DNA of 56,918 nucleotides. It comes from Peptococcaceae bacterium BRH_c4a. GTDB lineage: Bacteria > Bacillota > Desulfotomaculia > Desulfotomaculales > Desulfocucumaceae. A model generated the notes under the pieces. The model was not told the DNA's origin, did not search any database, and saw only the letters and a program-made list of their open reading frames with translations. How positions within the stretch are numbered: the first letter of the stretch is position 1; the number at the start of each line of letters is the position of its first letter. Position numbers and translations under genes: made by a program. Positions 35,201 through 41,759 of this stretch are shown in pieces. The stretch lies in NCBI GenBank assembly GCA_000961585.1, contig LADN01000009.1:1-56918 (forward strand), in the 5' to 3' direction.

Positions 35201-35291
35201 TCAAAAATATTGAAAGCCTTTTTTTCCAGATCAACTGACCGACCAATTCTAATTCAACTCCTCGTGCCCTAAAGTTTTTTACTCTCCGCAT
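29241..35291 (-). CDS. Giant SLH-anchored surface protein with carboxypeptidase-regulatory-like repeats
   Basis: 2016 residues, secreted. Signal peptide at ~20-47 (WKKRLSIFLTLMLLACMLMP, cut after GAFGA). At least six CarboxypepD_reg-like beta-sandwiches (e.g. GSGISGTVTDAGTGAAIAGM near 700, RGKISGYVKNVSGQGLSGVE near 800, GLTVSGKVVNDQGGGISDVQ near 885, GLELAGTLADSQSQGLTGID near 980), a DUF11-type domain at ~1080-1180, a DPSGFVYDG...GYKTVFS module at ~1400-1510, a Big_5 Ig-like domain at ~1525-1630, a GGAGNNSDGSSGGG linker, and three SLH domains at ~1833, ~1890 and ~1958 that bind wall polysaccharide. Start: ATG 35291 or TTG 35246 (with GAGGAG upstream). Probably the S-layer or an adhesin. Confidence 0.9.
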   Translation of the reverse strand: MRRVKNFRARGVELELVGQLIWKKRLSIFLTLMLLACMLMPAGAFGASITIAPDTLAEGYPNGQIIQVQGTDTNFGPSTVMAVYDGETDVTGSSTLSVTGQTYASISLAQGLSAGGMGSKGYSVVLATVPEVVKSTLTINSNQASGGGGIPNGGQQIGINCTLPAQGAIINGTSLAVSGTVTGAPDTFQVKILRMPNMEEVTVPGIDVNSIINGGFSFTIDLTQFGPSYLNAAQDQNQYELLLEVTQGISKASCPVAYFLVAAGATQPPGGGGATVSGYVYTPNNSESLNNTEIFFMSQSNVKNSVFGTVDPQARTYQVANVQPGSYSIKVFSPGGLFLEANDTELILDQGTATLTRNLHLSSGVSLSGRILGKKTADGSAEGLENVYLTLFDRLPPSVGGQPGSGATPNPAEVPGTFHAQSGDGGNFTISIPGNGRYYLSTMNPFGLLDKSPPASDLAYGGAGIEVVLSSVSSSVYEIRSAVGTSIGDIVLESMDAVAGAISLTATRNGQGVAGANVTVGNPGRLFFREAVTGQDGSVTLDKVPAGEGYIVNISYTDSQGAILTGGAKNVTVAAQATAALGTIALRAPNELPPGGTGRISGIASLLMPFDPASGHHPEPLPVSGVTVFLFNEKIMYGASAITDQNGAYEFTGLPDSDSYMISVWSPQGYTSPADPDATGISATIGENGREIVQDFWLHPPVGAAVARGSGISGTVTDAGTGAAIAGMVVVAGGSAGGGIASTDAGGRYVIDGLSSGEYAVTAQGSNADYQDFTRNSILVDKGAITPNVNFALKPVVVDRGKISGYVKNVSGQGLSGVEVSAWSSGKMVWSSAATDAQGAYSLDKLKVADDYEVNFVWQTGGQYLYETQRGIAVERDKTTTVNQTMDTGLTVSGKVVNDQGGGISDVQVNASATDSSHFAWAVTDSQGNFSLAQMKSSKTYSLNFYLNPALGYLVSPDAVPSSVSLGTSDVTLPDITLSRGLELAGTLADSQSQGLTGIDVYAYSPSTNSWSRARSDGNGFFTMKSLSQADDYVLSTFDKSHTYENAEMTGIQVAANTKPVTITLLKPSEKQGSFVGEGNFLKVSDVVTTPGKTLTYNIGYKNNGVAAVSGASVTAQIPSGTIYVDGSAAVNQVAVEPAVSGGNIAFSIPGSIPAGGKGTITYQVTVDAGSTATTVKNSAAINAGGSTTPLGSATTELAYATISGPSVTKDGKLTVYGNCSAGATVIIEATKSGEAVARRVGRATASGRWWSREIDLGSTETAYSITARVEMANGTVSTASSPLSVTVKSDTVTISSVKVNSGWNKDVTINPSLGVATMAVVENNDINIEVKFSDTVSNVKTHFIGREAALTDNGGNTWKGQVISGRWSSSGDQLIEVEYTYGGNTVRTPIVNVIILMDPSGFVYDGTFGSYDRFSATIEEDTENVRLSGVTALCEVNSQANGQGTWSKWNASAYGQVNPQVTDSQGRYGWDVPTGTYRVVFSKTGYKTVFSDVVAGVTVVPPPELKLHVGLISVTPQVTGRSPASGATGVAVGSAVTAEFSKNINQATLTGSFTLLQGNSPVPGSIAYDSNTRTATFTPSQNLSPGTQYTVNISAAVADGDGNGLPAAVSWNFTTAAAAGGAGNNSDGSSGGGPSTTDAVTRAIANAANKATITINAAGNLETSFTAAKLASLTGTGKPAAVQLKNATFTLPPAALEVPAVSGAASVQMSASQLDKVGSLVIFNQATNATGFMLAGEIYDLSITAVGADGKKTAVREFAKPIQVSLPVPEGQREAAVKGLIQVYRFNEATRSWESKGGAYDAQAGTITFSTSQFSKFALLAEKEAKPRTAVFSDLADHWAKVQVQYMADNGYVSGMGNGQFSPDASVTRAQFATMLASSLKLDGDAKAPFSDLQPGQWYYQAVVRAYGAGLIKGVGGSLFAPDEVITREQMASMICNALSYKGKLSDEPGIETLLAGFADQESISGWARSSAARAVKNGILKGKTAGGAMTFAPADAATRAEAVVMLKNMLDKLK

Positions 35292-35398
35292 CTCTTAAAC
35301 AACATAAGCCTGAAAACTACCACCCCTTTCCGAAACCGGGACAATCCTCCACAAAATGACCAATTGCCCATATTTACTTTCAATATAATAAAAATAAT

Positions 35399-35486
35399 GC
35401 CCCGGTGTCCCCACCCTCAAGGGGTGGTTTATGCCGGGGCGGCAACCCTAAAGAAGGGGTGGGAAACGCATATTTCCCACCCCTTC
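35399..35486. promoter_or_regulatory. Two strong hairpins in the leader of the LuxR-type regulator
   Basis: First: GCCCCGG (35399-35405) with CCGGGGC (35434-35440), inner CCACCC/GGGTGG. Second: perfect 14-bp arms GAAGGGGTGGGAAA (35453-35466) and TTTCCCACCCCTTC (35473-35486), 6-nt loop. No T-run follows, so not simple terminators. They share the CACCCCTT/AAGGGGTG string, so alternative pairing between the two hairpins is possible. Lies 90 bp before the start at 35578. Confidence 0.6.
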
Positions 35487-35577
35487 GTGAAGGAAATTGG
35501 AACTTTTTGTAGAAAACATAGCACTATCGCATCTTTTCTGCTTTACCGGCAGATCACTGCAAGGAGAGTGCTTTAAT

Positions 35578-37023
35578 ATGAGAGTGGCCTTAAATGTGTT
35601 ACCCCTGGGCCTGTATTTCAGCGGCTTGCTTTCCGGGCCTTTTTTTGGCCCCGCGCTGGCAGCATGGTCCGGTGACATGGATATATTTTACCGTCTGTCA
35701 CTTGTTTTTTCTCTTGGTCATGCAGCCGGACTGGTGGCCGGGGGTTATTACTATTTTCATGAAAAAGAGCACCCGGGAGGCCGCCTGGCGTGCGCCGCAG
35801 CGGTGTTAGCAACGGCCGGAACCACCCTGGCGCTGGCATTACTGTCTACGGAAAGAATACCTGATTTTTTGGAAATGCCCGGGTTTTTGTTATATGGATT
35901 TGCTTCCGGGTGGCCGGTGGCGCTATACTGCCGGTGGCTTTCCTCTCCCGGGACTGCGAAGGTGCGTGGCCTGATTATGGGCGGCAACATATTTCTGGCC
36001 AATTTAATTCTCTTTTTAATCGGACAGGGATTAGGGCGGGAATTTTTAGCCCCCGGGATAGCAGTTGCCGCCTGCACGCTGATGTTTGCCCTGGGAGGTT
36101 TGCTGATAATAATCCTCTCAACCGGATCCAGCTTCCATTTAGGGGAAAAGCCATCCTCGATCAAAGGTTCGCTGCCCCCCTTGCGGCTTATACTGATTGG
36201 ATGCCTGGCCTACTTTACCGGAGGGCTGTACTACCAGACCATACTACCTGAATATTCCTCCGCTCTTCCTGAAATCACGTTAATAGCACCATATTTAATT
36301 GGGTTCATTCTGTTGGGCCCCTGGTCCGACCGCAGGGGGAGAGGCAACCTGGCACTCATATCCCTGCTGGCCATTGGGGGCGGCTTTTCCCTCTGGGCAG
36401 CCAGCGTTCAGCTGCAATGGCTCGGCGGTGTGGCCCACCTGATGATTATTACCGGCCTGCTGTGCATGGACCTTTTCTACTGGACCTCCCTGGCCGACAG
36501 CGCCCCTCCGGGGGCCGGGAGCCTGACCGTTGGCCTGGGGCTTGCAATAAGCATCCTGGCAATAAGTCTGCCCTTGCTAATAGGCAGTTTTGTGCCCAAA
36601 GACATTATTCTCCTTCGAACCCTAAGCGGTTCCCTCGGGGTATTGTTTGTTCTTCTTTCGCTGGTCTCAATCAGAGAAAGAAACCTGGACTTTGCGATCC
36701 GTTCAGGTTTGGAATCGGAAGCTGCCAGAGGGCTGTCTGCGCCGGACAGCACCAAAGCCACAGATACACCAGCGGTACCCCCGGTAAGCTGTTCTGAGCC
36801 AAATAACCCGGGCGGTAGCCGGCTGGACAGGCTCATGGCCTTTAACCTGACTTCCCGGGAGCAGGAAATAGCGTATCTGCTTGTCAAAGAATACTCATCC
36901 AGGGAAATAATAGATCACCTCTGCATATCACAAAACACTTTGAAGTACCATATAAAAAACATACTGCGTAAGACTGATACCAATAACCGGCAGGAACTGC
37001 GCGAAAAAATACTAATACTGTGA
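35578..37023 (+). CDS. Membrane LuxR-family regulator with MFS-like 12-TM domain
   Basis: 481 residues from ATG 35578 (site AAGGAGAG, 9 bp); the longer frame from 35497 is rejected. Residues ~1-395 form about 12 membrane helices in an MFS-like arrangement (LGLYFSGLLSGPFFGPALAA, VRGLIMGGNIFLANLILFLI, LIGFILLGPWSDRRGRGNLA). The C-terminal ~65 residues are a LuxR helix-turn-helix: LTSREQEIAYLLVKEYSSRE, IIDHLCISQNTLKYHIKNIL, RKTDTNNRQEL. Such proteins are thought to sense a membrane or extracellular signal directly and act as transcription factors; the target is unknown. It faces away from the SLH gene, which is a plausible target. Confidence 0.88.
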   Translation: MRVALNVLPLGLYFSGLLSGPFFGPALAAWSGDMDIFYRLSLVFSLGHAAGLVAGGYYYFHEKEHPGGRLACAAAVLATAGTTLALALLSTERIPDFLEMPGFLLYGFASGWPVALYCRWLSSPGTAKVRGLIMGGNIFLANLILFLIGQGLGREFLAPGIAVAACTLMFALGGLLIIILSTGSSFHLGEKPSSIKGSLPPLRLILIGCLAYFTGGLYYQTILPEYSSALPEITLIAPYLIGFILLGPWSDRRGRGNLALISLLAIGGGFSLWAASVQLQWLGGVAHLMIITGLLCMDLFYWTSLADSAPPGAGSLTVGLGLAISILAISLPLLIGSFVPKDIILLRTLSGSLGVLFVLLSLVSIRERNLDFAIRSGLESEAARGLSAPDSTKATDTPAVPPVSCSEPNNPGGSRLDRLMAFNLTSREQEIAYLLVKEYSSREIIDHLCISQNTLKYHIKNILRKTDTNNRQELREKILIL

Positions 37024-37230
37024 TTGAACGCTCCTCCACACAAGCCGCAAACAGCACAATTAAAACTGTCATCAATTAGGGCTAACGTAGAAGGCATGAA
37101 AATTAGCACCTAATACCATTATTATCCAACAAAAATTGTCTCATGTTGCCCTCGGTATTCATATGCCACCCAACTAAATGTCAATTTGTCATGTGTTCCA
37201 TAGATGGGGCATTTTTTAACCAATGCTTTT

Positions 37231-37812
37231 TCAACTAATTAATTTTAATAAACCGTCTTTAAAAGAATTAAAACTAGGTGATCGATTTTTCCCTATATCC
37301 ATAAACTTTGAAATTTCTTTAGCCGCTTCAGTTTTGATTAACCCAGTGTTGTATCCATACTGTAAAAGTAACTTATCTAATGTCTCCCAGGTTCCGCCTA
37401 AAATCTGGTCAGGCTTACGAAAATTAACCTTCGCAGATATAGTCTCTGGAATTTTTGGAAAGACCTGTCTGAGTGCATTTACATCACCTATAAACCATGC
37501 TTCCAGTTCTTCAACCACAATTCTATGAAGAATAATATCGTCAACTCCAGCGCTTTTTGCTGCATTGACCATTGTTTGCTTTAACGCCTTACAGTCTTGT
37601 CTATCTTCATCCAACAACACCACAATCTTAAATTCCCAAGAAACCCTTAATCTGGAATAAGCTCTCAGTCTTTCTCCAAGTTTTTTCAGCAAGTCCTGCT
37701 TACTTCTGAAGTTATGGATTTGAAATGAATGTTCCTCTCCAATTATCTTTGGAACTATATTCTCTAAAGCCATCCTCATTGATATTTCTTCAACCAAGAA
37801 CTCTATATGCAT
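37231..37812 (-). CDS. DUF4276 protein (TOPRIM-like), partner of AAA ATPase
   Basis: 193 residues. TOPRIM-like acidic pattern: glutamate in MHIEFLVEE near the start, and FKIVVLLDEDRQDCKALKQT with the D-x-D. Further conserved stretch HRIVVEELEAWFIGDVNALR is typical of DUF4276. Its ATG overlaps the ATPase stop (TAATG), so translation is coupled. An ATPase with a TOPRIM-like partner is the architecture of PARIS- and OLD-like phage defence; DUF4276 next to AAA_21 ATPases is a known pairing. Role as nuclease or effector is inference. AT-rich compared with neighbours. Confidence 0.8.
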   Translation of the reverse strand: MHIEFLVEEISMRMALENIVPKIIGEEHSFQIHNFRSKQDLLKKLGERLRAYSRLRVSWEFKIVVLLDEDRQDCKALKQTMVNAAKSAGVDDIILHRIVVEELEAWFIGDVNALRQVFPKIPETISAKVNFRKPDQILGGTWETLDKLLLQYGYNTGLIKTEAAKEISKFMDIGKNRSPSFNSFKDGLLKLIS

Positions 37813-39014
37813 TATATGTTACCCCTCCCAAAGTAACCTTCAAACCACAGACTACCAAGATTGGCACCTTCTGACACAAATATGGGAATATGTTGAATTT
37901 TATCAGACCGTTGAATGCTAGCATATCCCTGATCATTACGGTCCATAATCCAAAGTTCTTCTGGTTTAAGGGCGTCAATAAAATAAGGAGAGTGAGAAGA
38001 AACAAACACCTGGGTTCCTTTTGAATTGACATTACCCCTTGCATGTGCTCGAATTTCCTCTGCTAAGATATTTAATAACTTTGGGTGCAAACCATTCTCT
38101 GGTTCTTCTATACACAGTAATGGGGGTGGGGTAGGATCAAAAAGCAGAATAAGGTATGCAAACATCTTCAAAGTACCATCTGATACATGTCTTGCCAAAA
38201 AAGGATCCTTAAACGGACCGTCTTTAAATTGTAAAACAAGACGACCATCTAGCGTTCTTTCAGATTTTATAGTCTCAAGGCCAGGTATTCTTTGTGCAAC
38301 CCTATCCAAAATTTGCTTAAAAATAACAGGATGTTCTTCACTCATAAACTGAACAACATTCGGTAGATTATCCCCTGTCCTAGATAAATGTTCTGCAGCT
38401 CCCGACTCAGGGATTTGCCTTGCTTTATCTGGGATAAAATAAGAAAGAAACCAACCTTCAATGAATCTTCTTAAACTGGCAACCCTAGGGTGTTCTGCTA
38501 GTTGCCCTAAGCTTTTAATTGCAAGAATGTCTGGGCTATCCATTCGTATTGTTTGTCGCTCATCTTTTTCCTCTGGGGATTCACCAGTAATTACTATGCC
38601 TTCTCCGTTTTTTATGTCGAGAAACCTATATGGAGAACCGTATCGTTTTCCCCTTCTCCATTGAAGGTATTCATGTGAGACATAAGGTTTGCCGTTTTTT
38701 TCATCTATTGAAATATGGTATGTAATTGGCGTCGAGTGTTTTTTCTCATTAAAATCCGATTCACGATATTTTATAGTAAAAGAAATTGGCCCATCCGATC
38801 CTCTGGAGTGTACTTCTTGGAATCTACCACGTGATTCCAGGGCTTTTTTAACATTTGTTTGAAGACAGTCTGCTAAAAAACCGAACACATCAAACAAAGT
38901 AGATTTTCCACTTCCATTCGGACCGAGTACAACAATCATTGGTTGCAAATCATTTAATGTGACGTTCTGTAATAACCTGTAATTTTTTATTATTATAGAT
39001 TCAATGAAAGGCAT
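37812..39014 (-). CDS. AAA family (AAA_21/OLD-like) ATPase, probable defence protein
   Basis: 400 residues. ABC-type ATPase: Walker A LGPNGSGKSTLFDVFGFLAD near residue 32, long central insertion, Walker B LLCIEEPENGLHPKLLNILA, switch histidine VFVSSHSPYFIDAL, and LWIMDRNDQG after it. The arrangement is of RecF/OLD-like SMC-type ATPases. With DUF4276 it makes a two-gene operon in AT-rich DNA, just upstream of the tRNA-Ser gene region, the usual place for defence cargo. Site AAAGGAGGGG precedes the start; ATG 39014 is preferred because the earlier ATG gives a two-codon frame. Confidence 0.85.
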   Translation of the reverse strand: MPFIESIIIKNYRLLQNVTLNDLQPMIVVLGPNGSGKSTLFDVFGFLADCLQTNVKKALESRGRFQEVHSRGSDGPISFTIKYRESDFNEKKHSTPITYHISIDEKNGKPYVSHEYLQWRRGKRYGSPYRFLDIKNGEGIVITGESPEEKDERQTIRMDSPDILAIKSLGQLAEHPRVASLRRFIEGWFLSYFIPDKARQIPESGAAEHLSRTGDNLPNVVQFMSEEHPVIFKQILDRVAQRIPGLETIKSERTLDGRLVLQFKDGPFKDPFLARHVSDGTLKMFAYLILLFDPTPPPLLCIEEPENGLHPKLLNILAEEIRAHARGNVNSKGTQVFVSSHSPYFIDALKPEELWIMDRNDQGYASIQRSDKIQHIPIFVSEGANLGSLWFEGYFGRGNI

Positions 39015-39577
39015 TATTCATCGCCCCTCCTTTCGCTTGTTATAATATAGTATATTCCAATTTTATATCCTACTAAACAACTAATGCAACTGTTGAAAAA
39101 TACTTCGCCGGGAAAGTTCCCTCTCTTTCAGAAGGTTTTACTTTTTTTAGACATTTGGTAATCGGTGAATCCTGCACATTTCACTGGGAAAACTAACGAA
39201 TTCCGTTTCTTTATTATTACCTTAGGTACAATTGGCATTCCCACAAGGTCATAAATCTTTAATTGCAAACTCACACCTTATCCAACACCAATTATTTCCA
39301 TTCATCTACTAAGTATTTTTTAAAGACTACAGCCCGTAACACTGGCAAGTGGGCCTATTGACCTTCTTCGTAGAAGTTGGAACTCTATAGCTTGGCAGTA
39401 TAATGTCGTCGGCTCCCCCGCCGGCTTACCCCCAAATCCCCCCGCAAAACAAACAAGGGCCTCTCACCTTAAACCGTGATAAGCCCTTGAAAGTCAATCA
39501 ATCGGATGTTCGGCAGACATGCTACCGAACAAAGCGATTCACACCAAATCTAAAAGAAGATTTGGGTTCTCTGCTTT
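39015..39577. other. Intergenic region between the ATPase and tRNA-Ser(CGA)
   Basis: About 430 bp of AT-rich sequence with no ORF of family-like content, then the tRNA-Ser terminator at 39444-39490. An AT-rich stretch (TATATTATAAC on the minus strand, 39037-39047) may be the -10 of the ATPase promoter, but no -35 with good spacing was found. Confidence 0.5.
39444..39490 (-). terminator. Intrinsic terminator downstream of tRNA-Ser(CGA)
   Basis: CAAGGGC (39454-39460) and GCCCTTG (39483-39489) pair; the minus strand continues TTTGTTTTG. Related to the orphan terminator at 27634-27672. Confidence 0.65.
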
Positions 39578-39671
39578 TGGCGGAGAGACAGGGATTCGAA
39601 CCCTGGAGACAGCTTCTAACTGCCTACTCGATTTCGAGTCGAGCGCCTTCGTCCAGCTCGGCCATCTCTCC
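39578..39671 (-). tRNA. tRNA-Ser(CGA)
   Basis: 94-nt class II tRNA with encoded CCA. Acceptor GGAGAGA/TCTCTCC, anticodon loop CTCGAAA gives CGA (serine, UCG), long variable arm, T arm GGGTTCGAATCCC. Just upstream of it on the plus axis lies the tadA gene, same strand. Confidence 0.96.
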
Positions 39672-39713
39672 GTTTTTGCCATTATGAATTAATCCGGTGT
39701 CAGAACACAGGAG

Positions 39714-40235
39714 TCAGAACAAACCGGTACTCCCTTCAGATTTTCCCCGCAGTACCGGTTCCTGATTCTGAATTCTGAGTTCTGAGTTCTTTCTAATCTC
39801 CCGGAAAAAGGCCCTTATAATACCGGCACACTCTTCCTCCAATACTCCAGTTATAACCTCCACCCGGTGATTGAACCGGGGGTCCCTGACCAGATCCACC
39901 AGGGAGTCCACAGCTCCCGCCTTGGGGTCTGCCGCACCGTAGACAAGGGTCTGCACCCTGAACTGGACGATGGCCCCGGCACACATGGGACAGGGCTCTA
40001 TGGTGGAATACAGGGTTGATCCGGCCAGACGCCAGTCCCCCAGCTTTGTGGCGGCCTGCCGCATGGCCATTATCTCGGCATGGGCCGTGCTGTCGTTGAG
40101 CACTTCCCTCAGGTTGTGCCCCCGCCCTATAATCTGGCCGTCTAAAACCACAACCGCCCCGATGGGAACCTCACCAAGGCCATAGGCCTTTCGGGCCTCC
40201 TCCAGGGCTTCCCTCATATAATCCGGGTGGTTCAC
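39714..40235 (-). CDS. tadA: tRNA adenosine(34) deaminase TadA
   Basis: 173 residues. Zinc deaminase motifs HAEIMAMRQA (catalytic H and E) and EPCPMCAGAI. It converts A34 to inosine in tRNA-Arg(ACG), the gene for which is at 41535-41610. Family length is about 150-155; here the last ~22 residues (NSELRIQNQEPVLRGKSEGS and following) come from a CAGAATTCAGAA-type repeat and a 10-bp inverted repeat (AACCGGTACT at 39722-39731 with 39751-39760), so the natural stop has been lost or overrun. Enzyme core intact. Site and ATG at 40235. Confidence 0.95.
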   Translation of the reverse strand: MNHPDYMREALEEARKAYGLGEVPIGAVVVLDGQIIGRGHNLREVLNDSTAHAEIMAMRQAATKLGDWRLAGSTLYSTIEPCPMCAGAIVQFRVQTLVYGAADPKAGAVDSLVDLVRDPRFNHRVEVITGVLEEECAGIIRAFFREIRKNSELRIQNQEPVLRGKSEGSTGLF

Positions 40236-40433
40236 AAAAACAGTCTCCTATCGCCGGGATAAAATAAGGTGGCGTGCGCCCCTGGGGCTTATAACCACCG
40301 TACCGGCCCGGGAAAACCCCAAAACCTGCAAATAGTATTGTAAGCCATAATGGGTGCGGTGTCAAGTGGTTGGGCCAGCCGACAAATACCACTTTTCCAC
40401 CAAACTTAAGCGATACCAAAACGTTTTTAAGGT

Positions 40434-40460
40434 AAAAAAATAAACAGGCTTTAGCCTGTT
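40434..40460. terminator. Stem-loop terminator downstream of the DUF3800 gene
   Basis: AACAGGCT (40443-40450) and AGCCTGTT (40453-40460). The minus strand continues TATTTTTTT. It lies about 80 bp past the DUF3800 stop; the remaining gap 40236-40433 to tadA shows nothing definite. Confidence 0.7.
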
Positions 40461-40536
40461 ATTTTCTTATGAGACCAGTATGTAGCTCTTGGAAGGAACC
40501 ACAACGTATAGCCCTTGGAAGGGGCTACCGCCAGCC

Positions 40537-41259
40537 TCAAATTAAAAATATCCCGTAATTTTTCCTGCCTCTTTGTGTAAAATTATAAGTTAATCTGCGT
40601 ATAATTGAGAACAACTCACAAATCCAACTTTCAAAAGGGTTTTCGGGAGGTTTTTCATCCAGGTTTTTTTCGTAATAATGCCTTACCACACTTGCCATAA
40701 GGTCTGCAACTTGTATGCCTGGAGTAATTAATGACTTTACAAAAAGCGGCATTTCAAGGATATAGAGTTGTTTGCCCAAATTGTGTTTATACAAAAAATT
40801 GTTTATGGCTCGCCACCTTATTTTTTCTGTACTTTCTTCATCATAAACCAATAGCGCAAGAGACTTCTTTTCTTCGGCAAAATAACTAACTCTTTCTAAT
40901 AGAAATCTATATCTATTTGGAAGCACATCAGCATTTTCATCTGGAAGTACTGTTTCTGGCCTATACATAACCGCTGCAAAAACTGCTACATTGTACCCTA
41001 ACATAAGATCAAAAACTTGATCAACAAGTTCCTTGTTTTTGGTTTTTTTGGCAAGACATTTTGGGTTGATAAAATTTGTTGCATGTAACTCCATCGGGTT
41101 ATTTTCATCTTCTAATCCCATAATTCTCTCTTTAATATTATGTATTCTCCTTGTTAAATCCCCAACATCACTCTCCATCATACAGAGGGTAAGCAGTACA
41201 GGCCGTGCCTCTGGTGCATTTTTATGTATTGTTCCACTTTGGTCCGTGAAAGCTAGCAT
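40537..41259 (-). CDS. DUF3800 protein
   Basis: 240 residues. DUF3800 has an RNase H-like fold with acidic residues: N-terminal AFTDQSGT (usually D-E-S-G, here glutamine replaces glutamate), ALLVYDEESTEKIRW in the middle and TPGIQVADLMASVVRHYYEK near the end, all at expected places. Family members occur next to defence and mobile genes and are suspected nucleases; function is not established. AT-rich compared with tadA and dnaB. ATG 41259 follows GGGGTGAT. It lies between tadA and two tRNA-Arg genes, a typical insertion spot. Confidence 0.8.
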   Translation of the reverse strand: MLAFTDQSGTIHKNAPEARPVLLTLCMMESDVGDLTRRIHNIKERIMGLEDENNPMELHATNFINPKCLAKKTKNKELVDQVFDLMLGYNVAVFAAVMYRPETVLPDENADVLPNRYRFLLERVSYFAEEKKSLALLVYDEESTEKIRWRAINNFLYKHNLGKQLYILEMPLFVKSLITPGIQVADLMASVVRHYYEKNLDEKPPENPFESWICELFSIIRRLTYNFTQRGRKNYGIFLI

Positions 41260-41372
41260 GGAAAATCACCCCGTGAGCATTATATCAAAATCCGCTATTC
41301 CACAACAGTGCCACACATAAGTATTAATCTCTTTCCCGGTAACGAAAAAAGCCCCCCTTTCGGGAGAAACGC

Positions 41373-41396
41373 AAAAACCCCGCAACCTTTGCGGGG
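41373..41396 (-). terminator. Intrinsic terminator of the tRNA-Arg pair
   Basis: CCCCGCAA (41378-41385) pairs with TTGCGGGG (41389-41396); the minus strand continues TTTTTGCG. Good GC stem, 12 nt past the last tRNA. Confidence 0.9.
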
Positions 41397-41408
41397 CTTA
41401 CTTTTTTC

Positions 41409-41485
41409 TGGTGCGCCCGGGAGGACTCGAACCACCGACAAACGGTTTAGGAAACCGCTGCTCTATCCACCTGAGCTACGGGCGC
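41409..41485 (-). tRNA. tRNA-Arg(CCT)
   Basis: 77 nt with encoded CCA. Acceptor GCGCCCG/CGGGCGC; anticodon loop TTCCTAA gives CCT (arginine, AGG). T arm GGTTCGAGTCC. Confidence 0.95.
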
Positions 41486-41534
41486 ATAAATATTCCTTAC
41501 CCCCGCTCCTTACTTCCGGCATAGGAGTAAGGAC

Positions 41535-41610
<76 letters not shown>

Positions 41611-41643
41611 AATATAATACCGGAGCATTGACCGGCAAAATAT

Positions 41644-41672
41644 ATTTTAACAAAACAACTATCAGAAGTCAA
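41644..41672 (-). promoter_or_regulatory. Sigma-A promoter for the tRNA-Arg pair
   Basis: Minus-strand -35 TTGACT (41672-41667), 17-bp spacer, -10 TAAAAT (41649-41644). Confidence 0.7.
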
Positions 41673-41759
41673 GCCATACCAACATATACCAACATGTTCC
41701 TTGTTATCGGTGTTATAGCAAAGTCCGGGTGTTATCGCCGGCCTGTGACAGGGTCACCC

